From Bacillota bacterium (GTDB taxonomy: Bacteria; Bacillota; Clostridia; Lachnospirales; Cellulosilyticaceae), in assembly GCA_023410675.1 (NCBI GenBank), contig JAEYPM010000023.1, forward strand, positions 1 to 64,000: a stretch of DNA of 64,000 nucleotides, read 5' to 3'. A program made the translations under genes and the position numbers. The notes beneath the pieces are model-generated. The model had not been told where the DNA came from. It did not search any database and saw nothing but the letters and a program-made list of their open reading frames with translations. Positions within the stretch are counted from its first letter, which is position 1. Every line of letters begins with the position of its first letter. Of the stretch, positions 27,004 to 36,522 are shown piece after piece.

Positions 27004-28408
27004 AAACAAAAAATTCATTTATATGGTAACTGCTGTTTTTGCCGTGCTTTTTGCTATGCTAGTAGGCTATCTTGTTTATTTTACTGTTTCTAAGAAAAGT
27101 GAACTATCGGTTAATCCATATAATAGAAGAATGGATCATATAGAGCAAGACGTCATAAGAGGAAATATTTATGATACAAATCATATACTTCTTGCAACGA
27201 CAAAAGACGGTATAAGAAAATATCCTGAAGCATCCATTTATGCTCATGCTGTTGGATATTCACAAAGAGGAAAAATAGGAGTAGAAGCTTTAGCGAATAC
27301 TGAGCTTTTATATCCAGACTATAATTTTTCTTCAATAATTAGAAATACCTTTTATGGAGAAAAATTTCATGGTAGGGACGTTGTATTAACACTTGATCAA
27401 AGATACCAAAAGGGTATTGCAGAGGAAATGAGTGGTTACAAAGGAGCAGTAATTGTTTTAGAATCTAATACAGGGAAAATTAAAGCCATGTATTCTAATC
27501 CTAGCTTTGACCCAAATCAAATCATTGATAACTGGGAATACCTTAGCACTGATAATGAAAATACTGCTTTATTAAATAGAGCAACAAGTGGTCTTTATCC
27601 TCCAGGTTCAATTTTTAAAATTATTACTTCTATTGCTTATTTACAAGACTCTAAGTTAGCACAATCTCATTTTGAGTATGAATGCCAAGGCAAGATTCAT
27701 ATTAAAGATTATAGCGTACAGTGTTATAATCAAAAGGCTCATGGTAAGCTAAAAATAGAAGATGCTTTTGCAAAGTCATGTAATACTTATTTTATTGCAC
27801 TAAAAGATAAAATTAATACAAATGATTTAAAAATGATAGCAGAACAACTTGGATTTAATAAAAATTTAAATTTTGATATGGGAGGCCTGCATAGTAAGTT
27901 TCAATTAACACCTACAAGCCCAGATTTTGAAAAGAGTCTCTCATATATTGGACAAGGAAAAACACTTGTAACTCCAATGCATATGGCTATGCTAGTAAGC
28001 TGTATAGCAAATGATGGGATATTAATGAAACCCTATATTTTTGATTATTCCATGTCTAAAAGTGGCAAAATAAAAGTAAAGACTCTTCCGCACTATGAAA
28101 AATCTTATATTGATGAAGAATTAAGTAATAAACTTAAGGAAATGATGATAGAAGTAGTAGATAAAGGTACAGCCACACGTTTAAGAAGAGATGATTTAAT
28201 TATTGGTGGGAAAACAGGTACTGCTGAGAATGAAACAGATAAGGCACATTCATGGTTTATTGGGTTTGCAAAAGATAAAGATAATAACTCCTCATCAATA
28301 TCTTTTGCAATAATAGTAGAAAATGGTGAAGAGGGTGCTTATGCACAAAAGGTTGCAAAAAGGATCATTAATATTTATAAAGATATAAGTAATGAAGATA
28401 TGAATTAA
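26996..28408 (+). CDS. Class B penicillin-binding protein (transpeptidase)
   Basis: A 470-residue membrane-anchored peptidoglycan transpeptidase, short for a class B PBP (PbpA/FtsI type). One membrane anchor lies at about 8-30. The short pedestal is at 31-130. Catalytic motifs: S205-x-x-K208 in PPGSIFKI, S261-C-N263, and K406-T-G in GGKTGTAEN. No PASTA domain. Partner of the SEDS protein 8 bp overlap upstream. The region before the SxxK resembles the PbpA family (DIRGNIYDTNHILLA-like: IRGNIYDTNHILLA). Confidence 0.92.
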   Translation: MNENKKFIYMVTAVFAVLFAMLVGYLVYFTVSKKSELSVNPYNRRMDHIEQDVIRGNIYDTNHILLATTKDGIRKYPEASIYAHAVGYSQRGKIGVEALANTELLYPDYNFSSIIRNTFYGEKFHGRDVVLTLDQRYQKGIAEEMSGYKGAVIVLESNTGKIKAMYSNPSFDPNQIIDNWEYLSTDNENTALLNRATSGLYPPGSIFKIITSIAYLQDSKLAQSHFEYECQGKIHIKDYSVQCYNQKAHGKLKIEDAFAKSCNTYFIALKDKINTNDLKMIAEQLGFNKNLNFDMGGLHSKFQLTPTSPDFEKSLSYIGQGKTLVTPMHMAMLVSCIANDGILMKPYIFDYSMSKSGKIKVKTLPHYEKSYIDEELSNKLKEMMIEVVDKGTATRLRRDDLIIGGKTGTAENETDKAHSWFIGFAKDKDNNSSSISFAIIVENGEEGAYAQKVAKRIINIYKDISNEDMN

Positions 28409-28482
28409 GTTTGAAAAATATAACTAATGGATATATACTATTAAAAGAAGTAAGGGAATGCGTAAGAAAGAGAGGGTCTAAT

Positions 28483-28923
28483 ATGATCGAGACAGTTAGC
28501 TGTGGTGGTGTGGTCATTCATAAAGGCAAAATCTTGTTATTATATAAGGACTATAGGCAAAAGTATGTAGGATGGGTTTTGCCAAAGGGAACTGTTGAAA
28601 AAGGGGAGAGTCATCAAGCAACAGCCATTAGAGAAGTTAAAGAAGAAACAGGTGTTGACGTCAAGATAATCAAATATGTCGGATCAAGTCAATATACTTT
28701 TCAAGGGAAAGAAGATATGATCAGTAAAACTGTTCATTGGTATTTAATGAAGGCAGATAGCTTTTATACTAAGCCACAAAGAGAAGAATACTTTATTGAT
28801 GCAGGATACTATAAATATTATGAAGCCTACCATCTTATTAAATTTGCTGATGAAAAATATATATTAAAAAAAGCCTATAATCTATATACAGAACTAAGGA
28901 AAACTGATAATCCGTTTAAATAA
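28483..28923 (+). CDS. Nudix hydrolase
   Basis: A 146-residue Nudix hydrolase, cleaving a nucleoside diphosphate linked to another group. The Nudix box is intact: GTVEKGESHQATAIREVKEE followed by TGV. ATG 28483 with AGAGGG six bases upstream is preferred over an earlier in-frame TTG (28411) that would add 24 weakly conserved residues. The substrate cannot be predicted. It lies just after the PBP gene and ends in a strong terminator. Confidence 0.88.
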   Translation: MIETVSCGGVVIHKGKILLLYKDYRQKYVGWVLPKGTVEKGESHQATAIREVKEETGVDVKIIKYVGSSQYTFQGKEDMISKTVHWYLMKADSFYTKPQREEYFIDAGYYKYYEAYHLIKFADEKYILKKAYNLYTELRKTDNPFK

Positions 28924-28957
28924 AAAAATCTTCCGACGTAGGTTCGGAAGATTTTTA
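28924..28957 (+). terminator. Terminator after the Nudix gene
   Basis: AAAATCTTCCGA pairs with TCGGAAGATTTT (right arm 28944-28955) around an 8-base loop, with a T-run at the end. The A-rich left flank means it may also stop the minus-strand tRNA transcript. Confidence 0.8.
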
Positions 28958-28965
28958 TTAAGTAA

Positions 28966-29049
28966 TGCGGGTGAAGGGAATCGAACCCCCACGACATTGC
29001 TATCGGCAGATTTTGAGTCTGCTGCGTCTGCCAGTTCCGCCACACCCGC
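28966..29049 (-). tRNA. tRNA-Leu (anticodon CAA)
   Basis: The 84-base minus-strand sequence folds as a class II tRNA: acceptor GCGGGTG/CACCCGC, anticodon stem GCAGA/TCTGC with loop CTCAAAA giving anticodon CAA, a long variable arm, and TTCGATTCC in the T loop. It reads UUG codons. The 3' CCA is not encoded. No other tRNA lies beside it. Confidence 0.93.
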
Positions 29050-29168
29050 GAAACATAATAAATATATCATATAAAATAAAAAATAGCAATAGTTTTATCA
29101 AATTACTTAACATAATAGAACAACCTAAATGCACTTTAATTTAGCTTAGTCAAAAGAGGTGAAAAACT

Positions 29169-29801
29169 GTGGACGTTAATAATGAAAAGGACCTGATATT
29201 ACATATTCAACAAGGAGATGTTCATGCTTTTGAATTACTAATTAGTAAGTATGAAAGCCAAATATATAATTTGTGCAAGCATATGCTCATAGATGAACAT
29301 ATGGCTCAAGATGCAGTTCAAGAAATATGTGTTAAAATCTGGAAGAAAATTTCTTATTTTCAAGGTAAATGTAAATTTAGTACATGGATCTATAGAATTA
29401 GTGTAAATGAGTGCATTGATATGATTAGAAAAAATAAAAGAAAAAGTGAGATTTCTATAATCAAAGAAAACAAACTTGAAAATGATGAATGGCAAATGGA
29501 AATAGAGGATAAAAGTGAAAGTGTAGAAGGAACAATAGAATCTTATGAACTAAGAAGAATTTTAGAAGATGCACTTTCTCAGTTAAAGCCTCAATATCGC
29601 ATAATTTGTATTTTAAGAGATATCAATGATTATTCTTATGATGAAATAGCGAGTATATTAGGAATATCTATAGGCACAGTAAAATCAAGGATATCTAGAG
29701 CTAGGCAAGCATTACAAAAAATACTATTACAAAGTAAGGAACCTTACAAGAGTTTCTTTCGTCAAATGACTAGAAGGGAGGGCACACATGATGGGATGTA
29801 A
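29169..29801 (+). CDS. ECF-type RNA polymerase sigma factor
   Basis: A 210-residue sigma-70 family factor of ECF type. Region 2: HAFELLISKYESQIYNLC through KFSTWIYRISVNECIDMIRKNKRK (about 15-95). Region 4: LEDALSQLKPQYRIICILRDINDYSYDEIASILGISIGTVKSRISRARQAL (about 130-182). It overlaps its anti-sigma gene by 14 bp. Start GTG 29169 with AGAGGTG 8 bases upstream. The resemblance is to the SigW/RpoE group. No autoregulatory promoter could be recognised. Confidence 0.93.
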   Translation: MDVNNEKDLILHIQQGDVHAFELLISKYESQIYNLCKHMLIDEHMAQDAVQEICVKIWKKISYFQGKCKFSTWIYRISVNECIDMIRKNKRKSEISIIKENKLENDEWQMEIEDKSESVEGTIESYELRRILEDALSQLKPQYRIICILRDINDYSYDEIASILGISIGTVKSRISRARQALQKILLQSKEPYKSFFRQMTRREGTHDGM

Positions 29802-30762
29802 TAATTATATAAATTTATTGTCACCATATATAGATAATACGTTATCTAACAGAGAAAAATTTGAGCTTGAAGCACATCTTAATACGTGTGCGTCTTGCAA
29901 AGAAGAACTTAATATTCAAAAAAATATTAGGCAATTACTTTTAAAACAAAACAATCTTACTATACCAAATGAACTTCATGATAAGATCATGCAAAGTATT
30001 ATAAACGAAGATAGAAGTAAAAAGAAACAGTTATTTACTTACAATAGGAAATATATGCAGGCATTAACAACAATGGCAGCATGCTTTTTATTTATAATAA
30101 GTTTTTTAGTATTTCAAAATAGCCCTTATAATACTAAATCATTCGCGGCTAAGGAAGATGGTAATGTTGCAGCACAAAGTGCACATGAAAATGCAATTAT
30201 GGAAAAACATGAGGATGAAAGTATAGATAATAGTGCGTTAATCGATAAGAACAGATCTATAGATAGTAACCTTGCAATGAAACAAGAAGATAGTATAGAT
30301 AATAGTGACCAAAAGAGCGAAAACAGATCTTTAGATAATAATATCATGATTAATCAAGAAGATATAAATAATAAATCCTTGAAAGATGGGGTCAGTTCTT
30401 TAGATAATAGCCAGGATATTGATACAGATATAATGCCAAGTTCCGAAGTGAATCTTACAAATAGCACTGATGAAACAACTCCCAAGACAGACGTTCAAAG
30501 TATAGAAGACAGTAAAGAATCTATTTCAGAAGAATACTGGGAAGTATTATATTCAGACAGAATGGCTGCATATGATCAAATAAAAGAGCTCTTAATAAAA
30601 AGGAATATTGAATATGATGTGGATGAAAATGAATCTATTACTATTTCTCTTTATACGCAAAATAAGGATAATTTAATGAATCAGTTGAAATCATTAAGTG
30701 CAGTTAGAGATATATCTAGAACTTCTGGATTAGATAATAAGATTATAATAGTTATCAAATAA
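29788..30762 (+). CDS. Zinc-finger transmembrane anti-sigma factor
   Basis: A 324-residue anti-sigma factor, partner of the ECF sigma. The N-terminal zf-HC2 domain (about 1-50) has the zinc motif EAHLNTCASC. A single membrane segment lies at about 93-110 (TTMAACFLFIISFLVF), so the rest is outside. Residues 145-192 are two 24-residue tandem repeats rich in Ser, Asp and Asn, followed by a third degenerate stretch. The last 70 residues (about 255-324) form an ordered-looking alpha/beta piece (WEVLYSDRMAAYDQIKELL) not recognised. Starts at ATG 29788 with AGGGAGG upstream. Confidence 0.88.
   Translation: MMGCNNYINLLSPYIDNTLSNREKFELEAHLNTCASCKEELNIQKNIRQLLLKQNNLTIPNELHDKIMQSIINEDRSKKKQLFTYNRKYMQALTTMAACFLFIISFLVFQNSPYNTKSFAAKEDGNVAAQSAHENAIMEKHEDESIDNSALIDKNRSIDSNLAMKQEDSIDNSDQKSENRSLDNNIMINQEDINNKSLKDGVSSLDNSQDIDTDIMPSSEVNLTNSTDETTPKTDVQSIEDSKESISEEYWEVLYSDRMAAYDQIKELLIKRNIEYDVDENESITISLYTQNKDNLMNQLKSLSAVRDISRTSGLDNKIIIVIK
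30220..30363 (+). repeat. Two 72-bp tandem repeats within the anti-sigma gene
   Basis: Units 30220-30291 and 30292-30363. AGTATAGATAATAGTG begins both (30220 and 30292) and AACAGATCT recurs at 30250 and 30322, exactly 72 bp apart. The 24-residue units start SIDNS and end QED, with 13 of 24 residues identical. Confidence 0.85.
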
Positions 30763-30815
30763 ATACACGTGATATGACAAGATGTCAGAAATGTAATTCT
30801 AAGATACTTGCATAC

Positions 30816-30946
30816 TTGACAGAAATTTAGCTTTTTGTTAAATTTATTGCGTGGGATAATATTGGATATTATTTATTAATGTCATATTAAAATAATAACT
30901 AGATTTACCCTTTTGTCCCCTTTTGTGGGGTGAAAGGGTTTTTATA
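30816..30946 (+). promoter_or_regulatory. glyS promoter and leader with terminator-like hairpin
   Basis: TTGACA (30816-30821), 17-bp spacer and TAAATT (30839-30844). Downstream are a perfect 7-3-7 dyad ATAATAT-TGG-ATATTAT (30856-30872) and a hairpin, ACCCTTTTGTCCCC paired with GGGGTGAAAGGGT (30907-30939), with six T. The hairpin may end the sigma/anti-sigma transcript, or, being downstream of the promoter, attenuate glyS. No T-box sequence is present. Confidence 0.5.
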
Positions 30947-30974
30947 TTTTAACAACCTATAGGGAGGAAAAAAC

Positions 30975-32360
30975 ATGCAAGAGAAAAATATGCAGCAAAT
31001 AGTAGCACTTTCAAAGTCAAGAGGTTTTGTTTATCCTGGTTCAGAAATATATGGGGGTCTTGCAAACTCATGGGACTATGGCCCACTTGGTGTAGAATTT
31101 AAAAACAATATAAAAAGAGCTTGGTGGAAGAAGTTTATTCAAGAAAGCCCTTATAATGTAGGTGTTGATTGTGCAATTCTAATGAATTCTCAAGTATGGG
31201 AAGCCTCAGGACACATTGGAGGCTTTAATGATCCACTAATGGACTGTAAAGAGTGTAAAGAGCGCTTTAGAGCTGATAAATTAATAGAAGACTTTTTGGC
31301 ACAAAAAGGCGAACCACAAACTGTAGATGGCTGGAGTAACGAGCAAATGCAGGACTATATAAAACAAAACAGTATTCCTTGTCCTACATGTGGAAAACAT
31401 AATTTTACAGACATCAGACAATTTAATTTAATGTTTAAGACTTTCCAAGGAGTAACAGAGGACTCAAAAAATATTGTCTATTTAAGACCTGAGACTGCAC
31501 AAGGAATATTTGTTAATTTTAAAAACGTACAAAGAACAACTAGAAAAAAGGTTCCTTTTGGTATAGGACAAATAGGTAAGTCTTTTAGAAATGAAATCAC
31601 TCCTGGTAACTTTATTTTTAGAATAAGAGAATTTGAGCAAATGGAATTAGAATTTTTCTGTAAACCAGGAACTGATTTAGAATGGTTTGATTACTGGAAA
31701 AATTATTGTGAAAATTGGCTATTAGGTTTAGGCATTCAAAAAGAAAATTTAAGAATAAGGGATCATTCACAGGAAGAGCTTTCTCATTATAGTAATGCAA
31801 CTTCAGATATTGAGTACCTTTTCCCATTTGGATGGGGTGAGTTATGGGGAATAGCAGATCGTACAGATTTTGACTTAAAACAACATCAAAATCATTCAGG
31901 AGAAGATCTTAGTTATTTTGATCCAACGACTAATGAAAAATATATTCCTTATTGTATTGAACCTTCTTTAGGTGCTGACAGGGTTACATTAGCCTTTCTT
32001 TGTGAAGCTTATGATGAAGAAATATTATCAGATGGTGAAGTAAGAAATGTATTTAGATTTCACCCAGCATTAGCTCCAGTAAAGGCGGCTATATTACCAC
32101 TATCAAAAAAATTGTCTGAAGATGCACTCAAAGTATATGATATGTTGGCGAGACAATTTAATGTTGAATATGATGATGCAGGTTCAATAGGTAAGCGCTA
32201 TAGACGTCAAGATGAAATAGGTACACCTATGTGTATCACATTTGATTTTGATTCACTAGAAGATCATAGAGTTACAGTGCGTGATAGAGATACTATGGAA
32301 CAAGAACGTATAAAAATCGATGATTTAGTTGCATATATACAAAATAAAATGGAATTCTAA
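30975..32360 (+). CDS. glyQS: Glycyl-tRNA synthetase (single-chain alpha2 type)
   Basis: A 461-residue class II aminoacyl-tRNA synthetase that charges tRNA-Gly. Motif 1 region starts [25 protein letters not shown]; zinc-like Cys pairs CKECKERF and CPTCGKH; motif 2 [24 protein letters not shown]; motif 3 [17 protein letters not shown]. It is the alpha2 form, not the glyQ/glyS alpha2beta2 form of many other bacteria. The C-terminal anticodon-binding domain ([17 protein letters not shown]) is complete. GGGAGG is 8 bases before ATG 30975; the leader has a hairpin with a T-run. Confidence 0.96.
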   Translation: MQEKNMQQIVALSKSRGFVYPGSEIYGGLANSWDYGPLGVEFKNNIKRAWWKKFIQESPYNVGVDCAILMNSQVWEASGHIGGFNDPLMDCKECKERFRADKLIEDFLAQKGEPQTVDGWSNEQMQDYIKQNSIPCPTCGKHNFTDIRQFNLMFKTFQGVTEDSKNIVYLRPETAQGIFVNFKNVQRTTRKKVPFGIGQIGKSFRNEITPGNFIFRIREFEQMELEFFCKPGTDLEWFDYWKNYCENWLLGLGIQKENLRIRDHSQEELSHYSNATSDIEYLFPFGWGELWGIADRTDFDLKQHQNHSGEDLSYFDPTTNEKYIPYCIEPSLGADRVTLAFLCEAYDEEILSDGEVRNVFRFHPALAPVKAAILPLSKKLSEDALKVYDMLARQFNVEYDDAGSIGKRYRRQDEIGTPMCITFDFDSLEDHRVTVRDRDTMEQERIKIDDLVAYIQNKMEF

Positions 32361-32431
32361 TAAGGGATTATATGAAAATCAACAAGAAGACTAAAAAAAA
32401 CTAAAACAGACTATTCAATGGAAAATTTTAT

Positions 32432-32439
32432 GGTATAAT
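32432..32439 (+). promoter_or_regulatory. ppdK extended -10 promoter
   Basis: TGGTATAAT, with TATAAT at 32434-32439 and an upstream TG, forms an extended -10 element. The -35 is poor. The 70-base leader contains a small hairpin (GAATCGCAG/CTGCATTC, about 32453-32474) and GGAGGT before the start. Confidence 0.55.
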
Positions 32440-32504
32440 GGATGAGGAAAAAGAATCGCAGTATATCTGCATTCTATATAAGAAAAAATAGGAGGTAAAT
32501 AAAC

Positions 32505-35132
32505 ATGAGCCAAAAATGGGTTTATATGTTTAAAGATGGAGAGCCAAATAATAAAAATTTACTTGGTGGTAAAGGTGCAAACCTTTGTGATATGACGCAG
32601 TTAGGATTGCCAATCCCTCAAGGGTTTATTGTAACTACTGAAGCTTGTACTGAGTATTACAATAACAATAAAACATTATCAGATGAAATAATATCACAAA
32701 TTAAACAATGTTTAGCTAATTTAGAAGAAATATCAGGTAAAAAATTTGGAGATAATGCGAATCCTTTATTAGTATCTGTTCGTTCAGGTGCTAGAGTTTC
32801 TATGCCTGGAATGATGGATACAGTTCTTAACTTAGGGCTTACTGATGCAGCAGTTGAAGGACTTGCAAAAAAGAGCAACAACCCTCGTTTTGCTTATGAC
32901 TCATACCGTCGTTTTATCCAAATGTTCTCAGACGTTGTTATGGAAATTCCAAAATCACGTTTTGAAAAAATCATAGATGAAATGAAAGAAGAAAAGGGTG
33001 TTAAGTTAGATACTGAGCTTACAGCAGATGATTTAAAAGAACTTGTTGTACGTTTTAAAGCACTTTACAAACAAGAGAAAAATGAAGATTTCCCAAATGA
33101 CCCAGAAGTTCAATTAATGGAAGCAGTTAAAGCAGTATTTCGTTCATGGATGAATCCACGTGCGATTGTTTATAGAAGAATGAATGATTATCCATCATCA
33201 TGGGGTACAGCAGTAAATGTACAAATGATGGTATTTGGTAACATGGGGGATACATCAGGTACTGGTGTTGCCTTTACTAGAAACCCTGCTACTGGCGAAA
33301 ATAAATTATATGGAGAATACTTAATCAATGCACAAGGTGAAGACGTTGTTGCAGGTATTCGTACACCAAATCCAATTTCTCAATTAGAAAACGATATGCC
33401 TAATGTGTATGCCGAGTTTAAGAGAATTTATGAAAAACTTGAAGATCATTATCGTGACATGCAAGATATGGAATTTACAGTTGAAGAAGGAAAATTATAC
33501 TTCTTACAAACACGTAATGGTAAGAGAACTGCAGGCGCTGCATTAAAAATAGCAGTAGACTTAGTTGCTGAAGGCAAAATAACAGAAGAAGAAGCTGTAC
33601 TTCGTGTTGATCCAAAACAATTAGATCAACTTCTTCACCCTGCTTTTGATACAAAAGCACTTAAAGCAGCTAAAATCATTGGTAGTGCATTACCAGCTTC
33701 TCCAGGTGCTGCAGCAGGTAAAGTGTATTTTACAGCTGAAGATGCAAAAGCAGCTGCAGCAAGAGGAGAAAGAGTAATCTTAGTACGTCTTGAAACTTCA
33801 CCAGAAGATATTGAAGGTATGGCAGCTGCAAAAGGTATCTTAACTGTACGTGGTGGTATGACTTCACATGCAGCGGTTGTTGCACGTGGAATGGGTACAT
33901 GCTGTGTATCTGGATGTGGTGATATCAAAATGAATGAAGAAGACAAAACTTTTGAATTAGCTGGAAAAACATATAAAGAGGGAGACTATATTTCTCTTGA
34001 TGGTTCAACAGGAAATATTTATGGAGAAGATATTGCTACTGTAGAACCAGAAATAACAGGTGATTTTGAAACATTAATGAAATGGGCAGATAAAGCACGT
34101 ACATTAAAAGTTCGCACAAATGCCGATTCTCCAAAAGATGCAAAAAATGCAATTAGATTTGGTGCAGAAGGTATTGGACTTTGTCGTACAGAGCATATGT
34201 TCTTTGAAGAAGATCGTATTATGAAAGTACGTAAAATGATTGTTGCTAAGAGTGAAACAGAAAGAAGAGAAGCTCTTTCTGCATTACTTCCACTTCAAAA
34301 AGGTGACTTTGCAGGTATCTATGAAGCTATGGAATCAAGACCAGTAACAATTCGCCTTCTTGATCCACCACTTCATGAATTTTTACCTCATACAAATGAA
34401 GAAATAGCTGAACTTGCAAAAGAATTGAATATATCATTTGATGAATTAAAAGCAACAGTTGATTCTTTACATGAATTCAATCCTATGATGGGACATCGTG
34501 GATGCCGTCTTGCTGTATCTTACCCAGAAATAGCAGAGATGCAAGCACGTGCTATTATGGAAGCTGCTGTACAAGTTAAGAAAGAAAAAGGATATGATAT
34601 TATTCCTGAAATTATGATTCCACTTGTAGGCGAAAAGAAAGAATTACAATTTGTTAAAGAAGTTGTTGTAAATACAGCAGAACAAGTAATCAAAGAAGCT
34701 GGTATTTCAGTAGAATATCATGTAGGAACAATGATCGAAATTCCTCGTGCAGCACTTACAGCTGATGCTATTGCTGAAGAAGCAGAATTCTTCTCATTTG
34801 GAACAAACGATTTAACACAAATGACATTTGGATTCTCACGTGATGATGCAGGTAAATTCTTAGAAGACTATTATTCAAAGAATATTTACGAAACAGATCC
34901 ATTTGCACGTCTTGACCAAACAGGAGTAGGACAACTTGTTGAAATCGCTGCTCAAAAAGGAAGAAAAACTCGTCCAAATATCAAACTTGGTATTTGTGGA
35001 GAACATGGTGGCGATCCTTCTTCAATCGAATTCTGCCATAAAGTAGGATTGAACTATGTATCTTGCTCTCCATTCCGTGTACCAATAGCTCGTTTAGCAG
35101 CAGCTCAAGCAGCTATTAAAAACAAGAATTAA
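32505..35132 (+). CDS. ppdK: Pyruvate, phosphate dikinase
   Basis: An 875-residue enzyme interconverting pyruvate, ATP and Pi with PEP, AMP and PPi. Domains: N-terminal ATP-grasp (1-340), swivelling phosphohistidine domain with H455 in GGMTSHAAVVARG (the same position as the Clostridium symbiosum enzyme), and the PEP/pyruvate barrel (from about 510) with GICGEHGGDPSS near the end. In anaerobes it can run toward pyruvate and ATP in glycolysis. Codons look adapted (many GCA, CGT, GGT), fitting a highly expressed gene. A strong terminator follows. Confidence 0.97.
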   Translation: MSQKWVYMFKDGEPNNKNLLGGKGANLCDMTQLGLPIPQGFIVTTEACTEYYNNNKTLSDEIISQIKQCLANLEEISGKKFGDNANPLLVSVRSGARVSMPGMMDTVLNLGLTDAAVEGLAKKSNNPRFAYDSYRRFIQMFSDVVMEIPKSRFEKIIDEMKEEKGVKLDTELTADDLKELVVRFKALYKQEKNEDFPNDPEVQLMEAVKAVFRSWMNPRAIVYRRMNDYPSSWGTAVNVQMMVFGNMGDTSGTGVAFTRNPATGENKLYGEYLINAQGEDVVAGIRTPNPISQLENDMPNVYAEFKRIYEKLEDHYRDMQDMEFTVEEGKLYFLQTRNGKRTAGAALKIAVDLVAEGKITEEEAVLRVDPKQLDQLLHPAFDTKALKAAKIIGSALPASPGAAAGKVYFTAEDAKAAAARGERVILVRLETSPEDIEGMAAAKGILTVRGGMTSHAAVVARGMGTCCVSGCGDIKMNEEDKTFELAGKTYKEGDYISLDGSTGNIYGEDIATVEPEITGDFETLMKWADKARTLKVRTNADSPKDAKNAIRFGAEGIGLCRTEHMFFEEDRIMKVRKMIVAKSETERREALSALLPLQKGDFAGIYEAMESRPVTIRLLDPPLHEFLPHTNEEIAELAKELNISFDELKATVDSLHEFNPMMGHRGCRLAVSYPEIAEMQARAIMEAAVQVKKEKGYDIIPEIMIPLVGEKKELQFVKEVVVNTAEQVIKEAGISVEYHVGTMIEIPRAALTADAIAEEAEFFSFGTNDLTQMTFGFSRDDAGKFLEDYYSKNIYETDPFARLDQTGVGQLVEIAAQKGRKTRPNIKLGICGEHGGDPSSIEFCHKVGLNYVSCSPFRVPIARLAAAQAAIKNKN

Positions 35133-35182
35133 TAAAAAACCACCACAATAGTGATGGGACTCAATTGATAAATAATATATGA

Positions 35183-35224
35183 AAACCTGTATTTGGCACA
35201 GCAACGTCAGATACAGGTTTTTTT
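35183..35224 (+). terminator. ppdK terminator
   Basis: AAACCTGTAT (35183-35192) pairs with ATACAGGTTT (35211-35220), followed by a T-run to 35224. Confidence 0.85.
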
Positions 35225-35323
35225 GTTTAGTGTCAATATTTATTTATAAAAGCATTTTTAAATTGCAAATCGCTAATTCAATTACTTAATTTAGAGCTTG
35301 TAATTGCATTTGAAAGCTTATGT

Positions 35324-35884
35324 TTATTCTTTCTCAAGTACCTCTGAGAACTTCTTTACTTGACAATTAAATAATGACTTATTCTCTTCAGATAAAATTA
35401 GTTTTCCAGTTTGAAAAGCTTCCATTGGTATTGAAATACCTGCCAGTTCATCTAAAGGGTTCATAGACATACGACTTAAAAGACCTTTTAACTCATTCAT
35501 TACTAATGAAGCTGCAGAACGTCCTGCAGCACCGCTAATTGCAACTAACTTTCCACTTATAAAATCAGGAGCACCCAATAAGCCTGGTTCAACGGGTCGT
35601 GAAATCCAATCCAATATATTTTTTAGTGGAGACGGAACACTTCCATTGTATTCTGGTGTTACAAGCCAAAGAGCATCCGATTTTTTCACTTCTTCTCTAA
35701 TTGCATAAACAGCAGCTGGAGCAGGAAATTCTATATCTTGATTCATAAGAGGCACGTTTGAAATAATGATCTGAGTTACAAAATATCCTTTGGACTCAAG
35801 TATTGATTTTACATAATCTACAATTGATTGGTTAAATGATCCTTTGCGTAATGATCCATTAATAATAGCAATATGTTTTAACAT
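35324..35884 (-). CDS. NADPH-dependent FMN reductase family protein
   Basis: A 186-residue flavodoxin-fold oxidoreductase. FMN-binding segments: NGSLRKGSFNQS at the start, and TPEYNGSVPSPLKN in the middle; SGAAGRSAASLVMNEL follows. Family members (including azoreductases and chromate reductases) pass electrons from NAD(P)H to quinones or metals; the true substrate is unknown. GAAGG is 8 bases before the ATG at 35884. It reads against ppdK, whose terminator is about 100 bp from its end. Confidence 0.87.
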   Translation of the reverse strand: MLKHIAIINGSLRKGSFNQSIVDYVKSILESKGYFVTQIIISNVPLMNQDIEFPAPAAVYAIREEVKKSDALWLVTPEYNGSVPSPLKNILDWISRPVEPGLLGAPDFISGKLVAISGAAGRSAASLVMNELKGLLSRMSMNPLDELAGISIPMEAFQTGKLILSEENKSLFNCQVKKFSEVLEKE

Positions 35885-36279
35885 GATATTCGCCTTCTTT
35901 CTTTTTTATTTTATATAGTAACAACTCAAACATGTGTAATACTATGAATCATTAATCTAGTTCTTAATTAATAGTATTCCCTTTTTGAGTATCATAATAT
36001 TTTGGTTGCGTTAATTATATAAAATTTCCATAGGGTGTTTCAACCATTTTTAATTATTTGTTGAATAATAAAATCCTTAGACAGAGTTATCAAATTTGTG
36101 GTTTTAGATTATACAAGGATATCCATTTTACATTTGTAGAATTCTAACCCATTTATATGAACATTAACAATATTTATATTTAATTAATTATTGTTTCGTA
36201 GTATAATGAGCGTGTTTAAATTAGAGAAAGTAATTTTTGCTTTAATGTTATAATATTATACGATAGGACTTAATAGTTC
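35885..36279. other. AT-rich gap with no recognisable gene
   Basis: A 395-bp stretch. A small dyad (AACAAT at 36166-36171 and ATTGTT at 36190-36195) and TATAAT-like sequences near 36200 and 36250 are the only signals noticed. It lies between an oppositely oriented reductase gene and gene remnants, so it may include decayed sequence. Confidence 0.5.
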
Positions 36280-36522
36280 ATGATCATTAATGGATATGCT
36301 CATGCCTGTGGAGAATATCTAACAGTAGAAAAAATAGTAGAGAAATTAACTAAGGCGGAAGTAGATATGATACTTTTAACAGCAGGGCAATATAAAAGCA
36401 ATAACCCTCATGGAATGAAAAATTCTGCATACATAGATGTGTTGGATGATGCTGTCAGTAAAATTAATCATAATATACGCCTATTTACTTCACTGATTGT
36501 GATCTTAGCACCGAAAAAATAA
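36280..36522 (+). pseudogene. Truncated amidohydrolase-like gene (N-terminal remnant)
   Basis: An open frame of 80 codons. The first 60 or so (MIINGYAHACGEYLTVEKIV, then VDMILLTAGQYKS) look like the start of a TIM-barrel amidohydrolase family, which normally continues for 250 residues or more. The usual HxH near the start appears as YAH, so one metal ligand is lost. From about 36474 the frame runs into a different gene's sequence and stops. The ribosome site is weak. This is a resemblance by eye, and expression is doubtful. Confidence 0.5.

Noticed and set aside
30816..30974. T-box riboswitch before glyS
   Set aside because: A hairpin with a T-run is present, but the T-box sequence and the specifier-loop stem are not.
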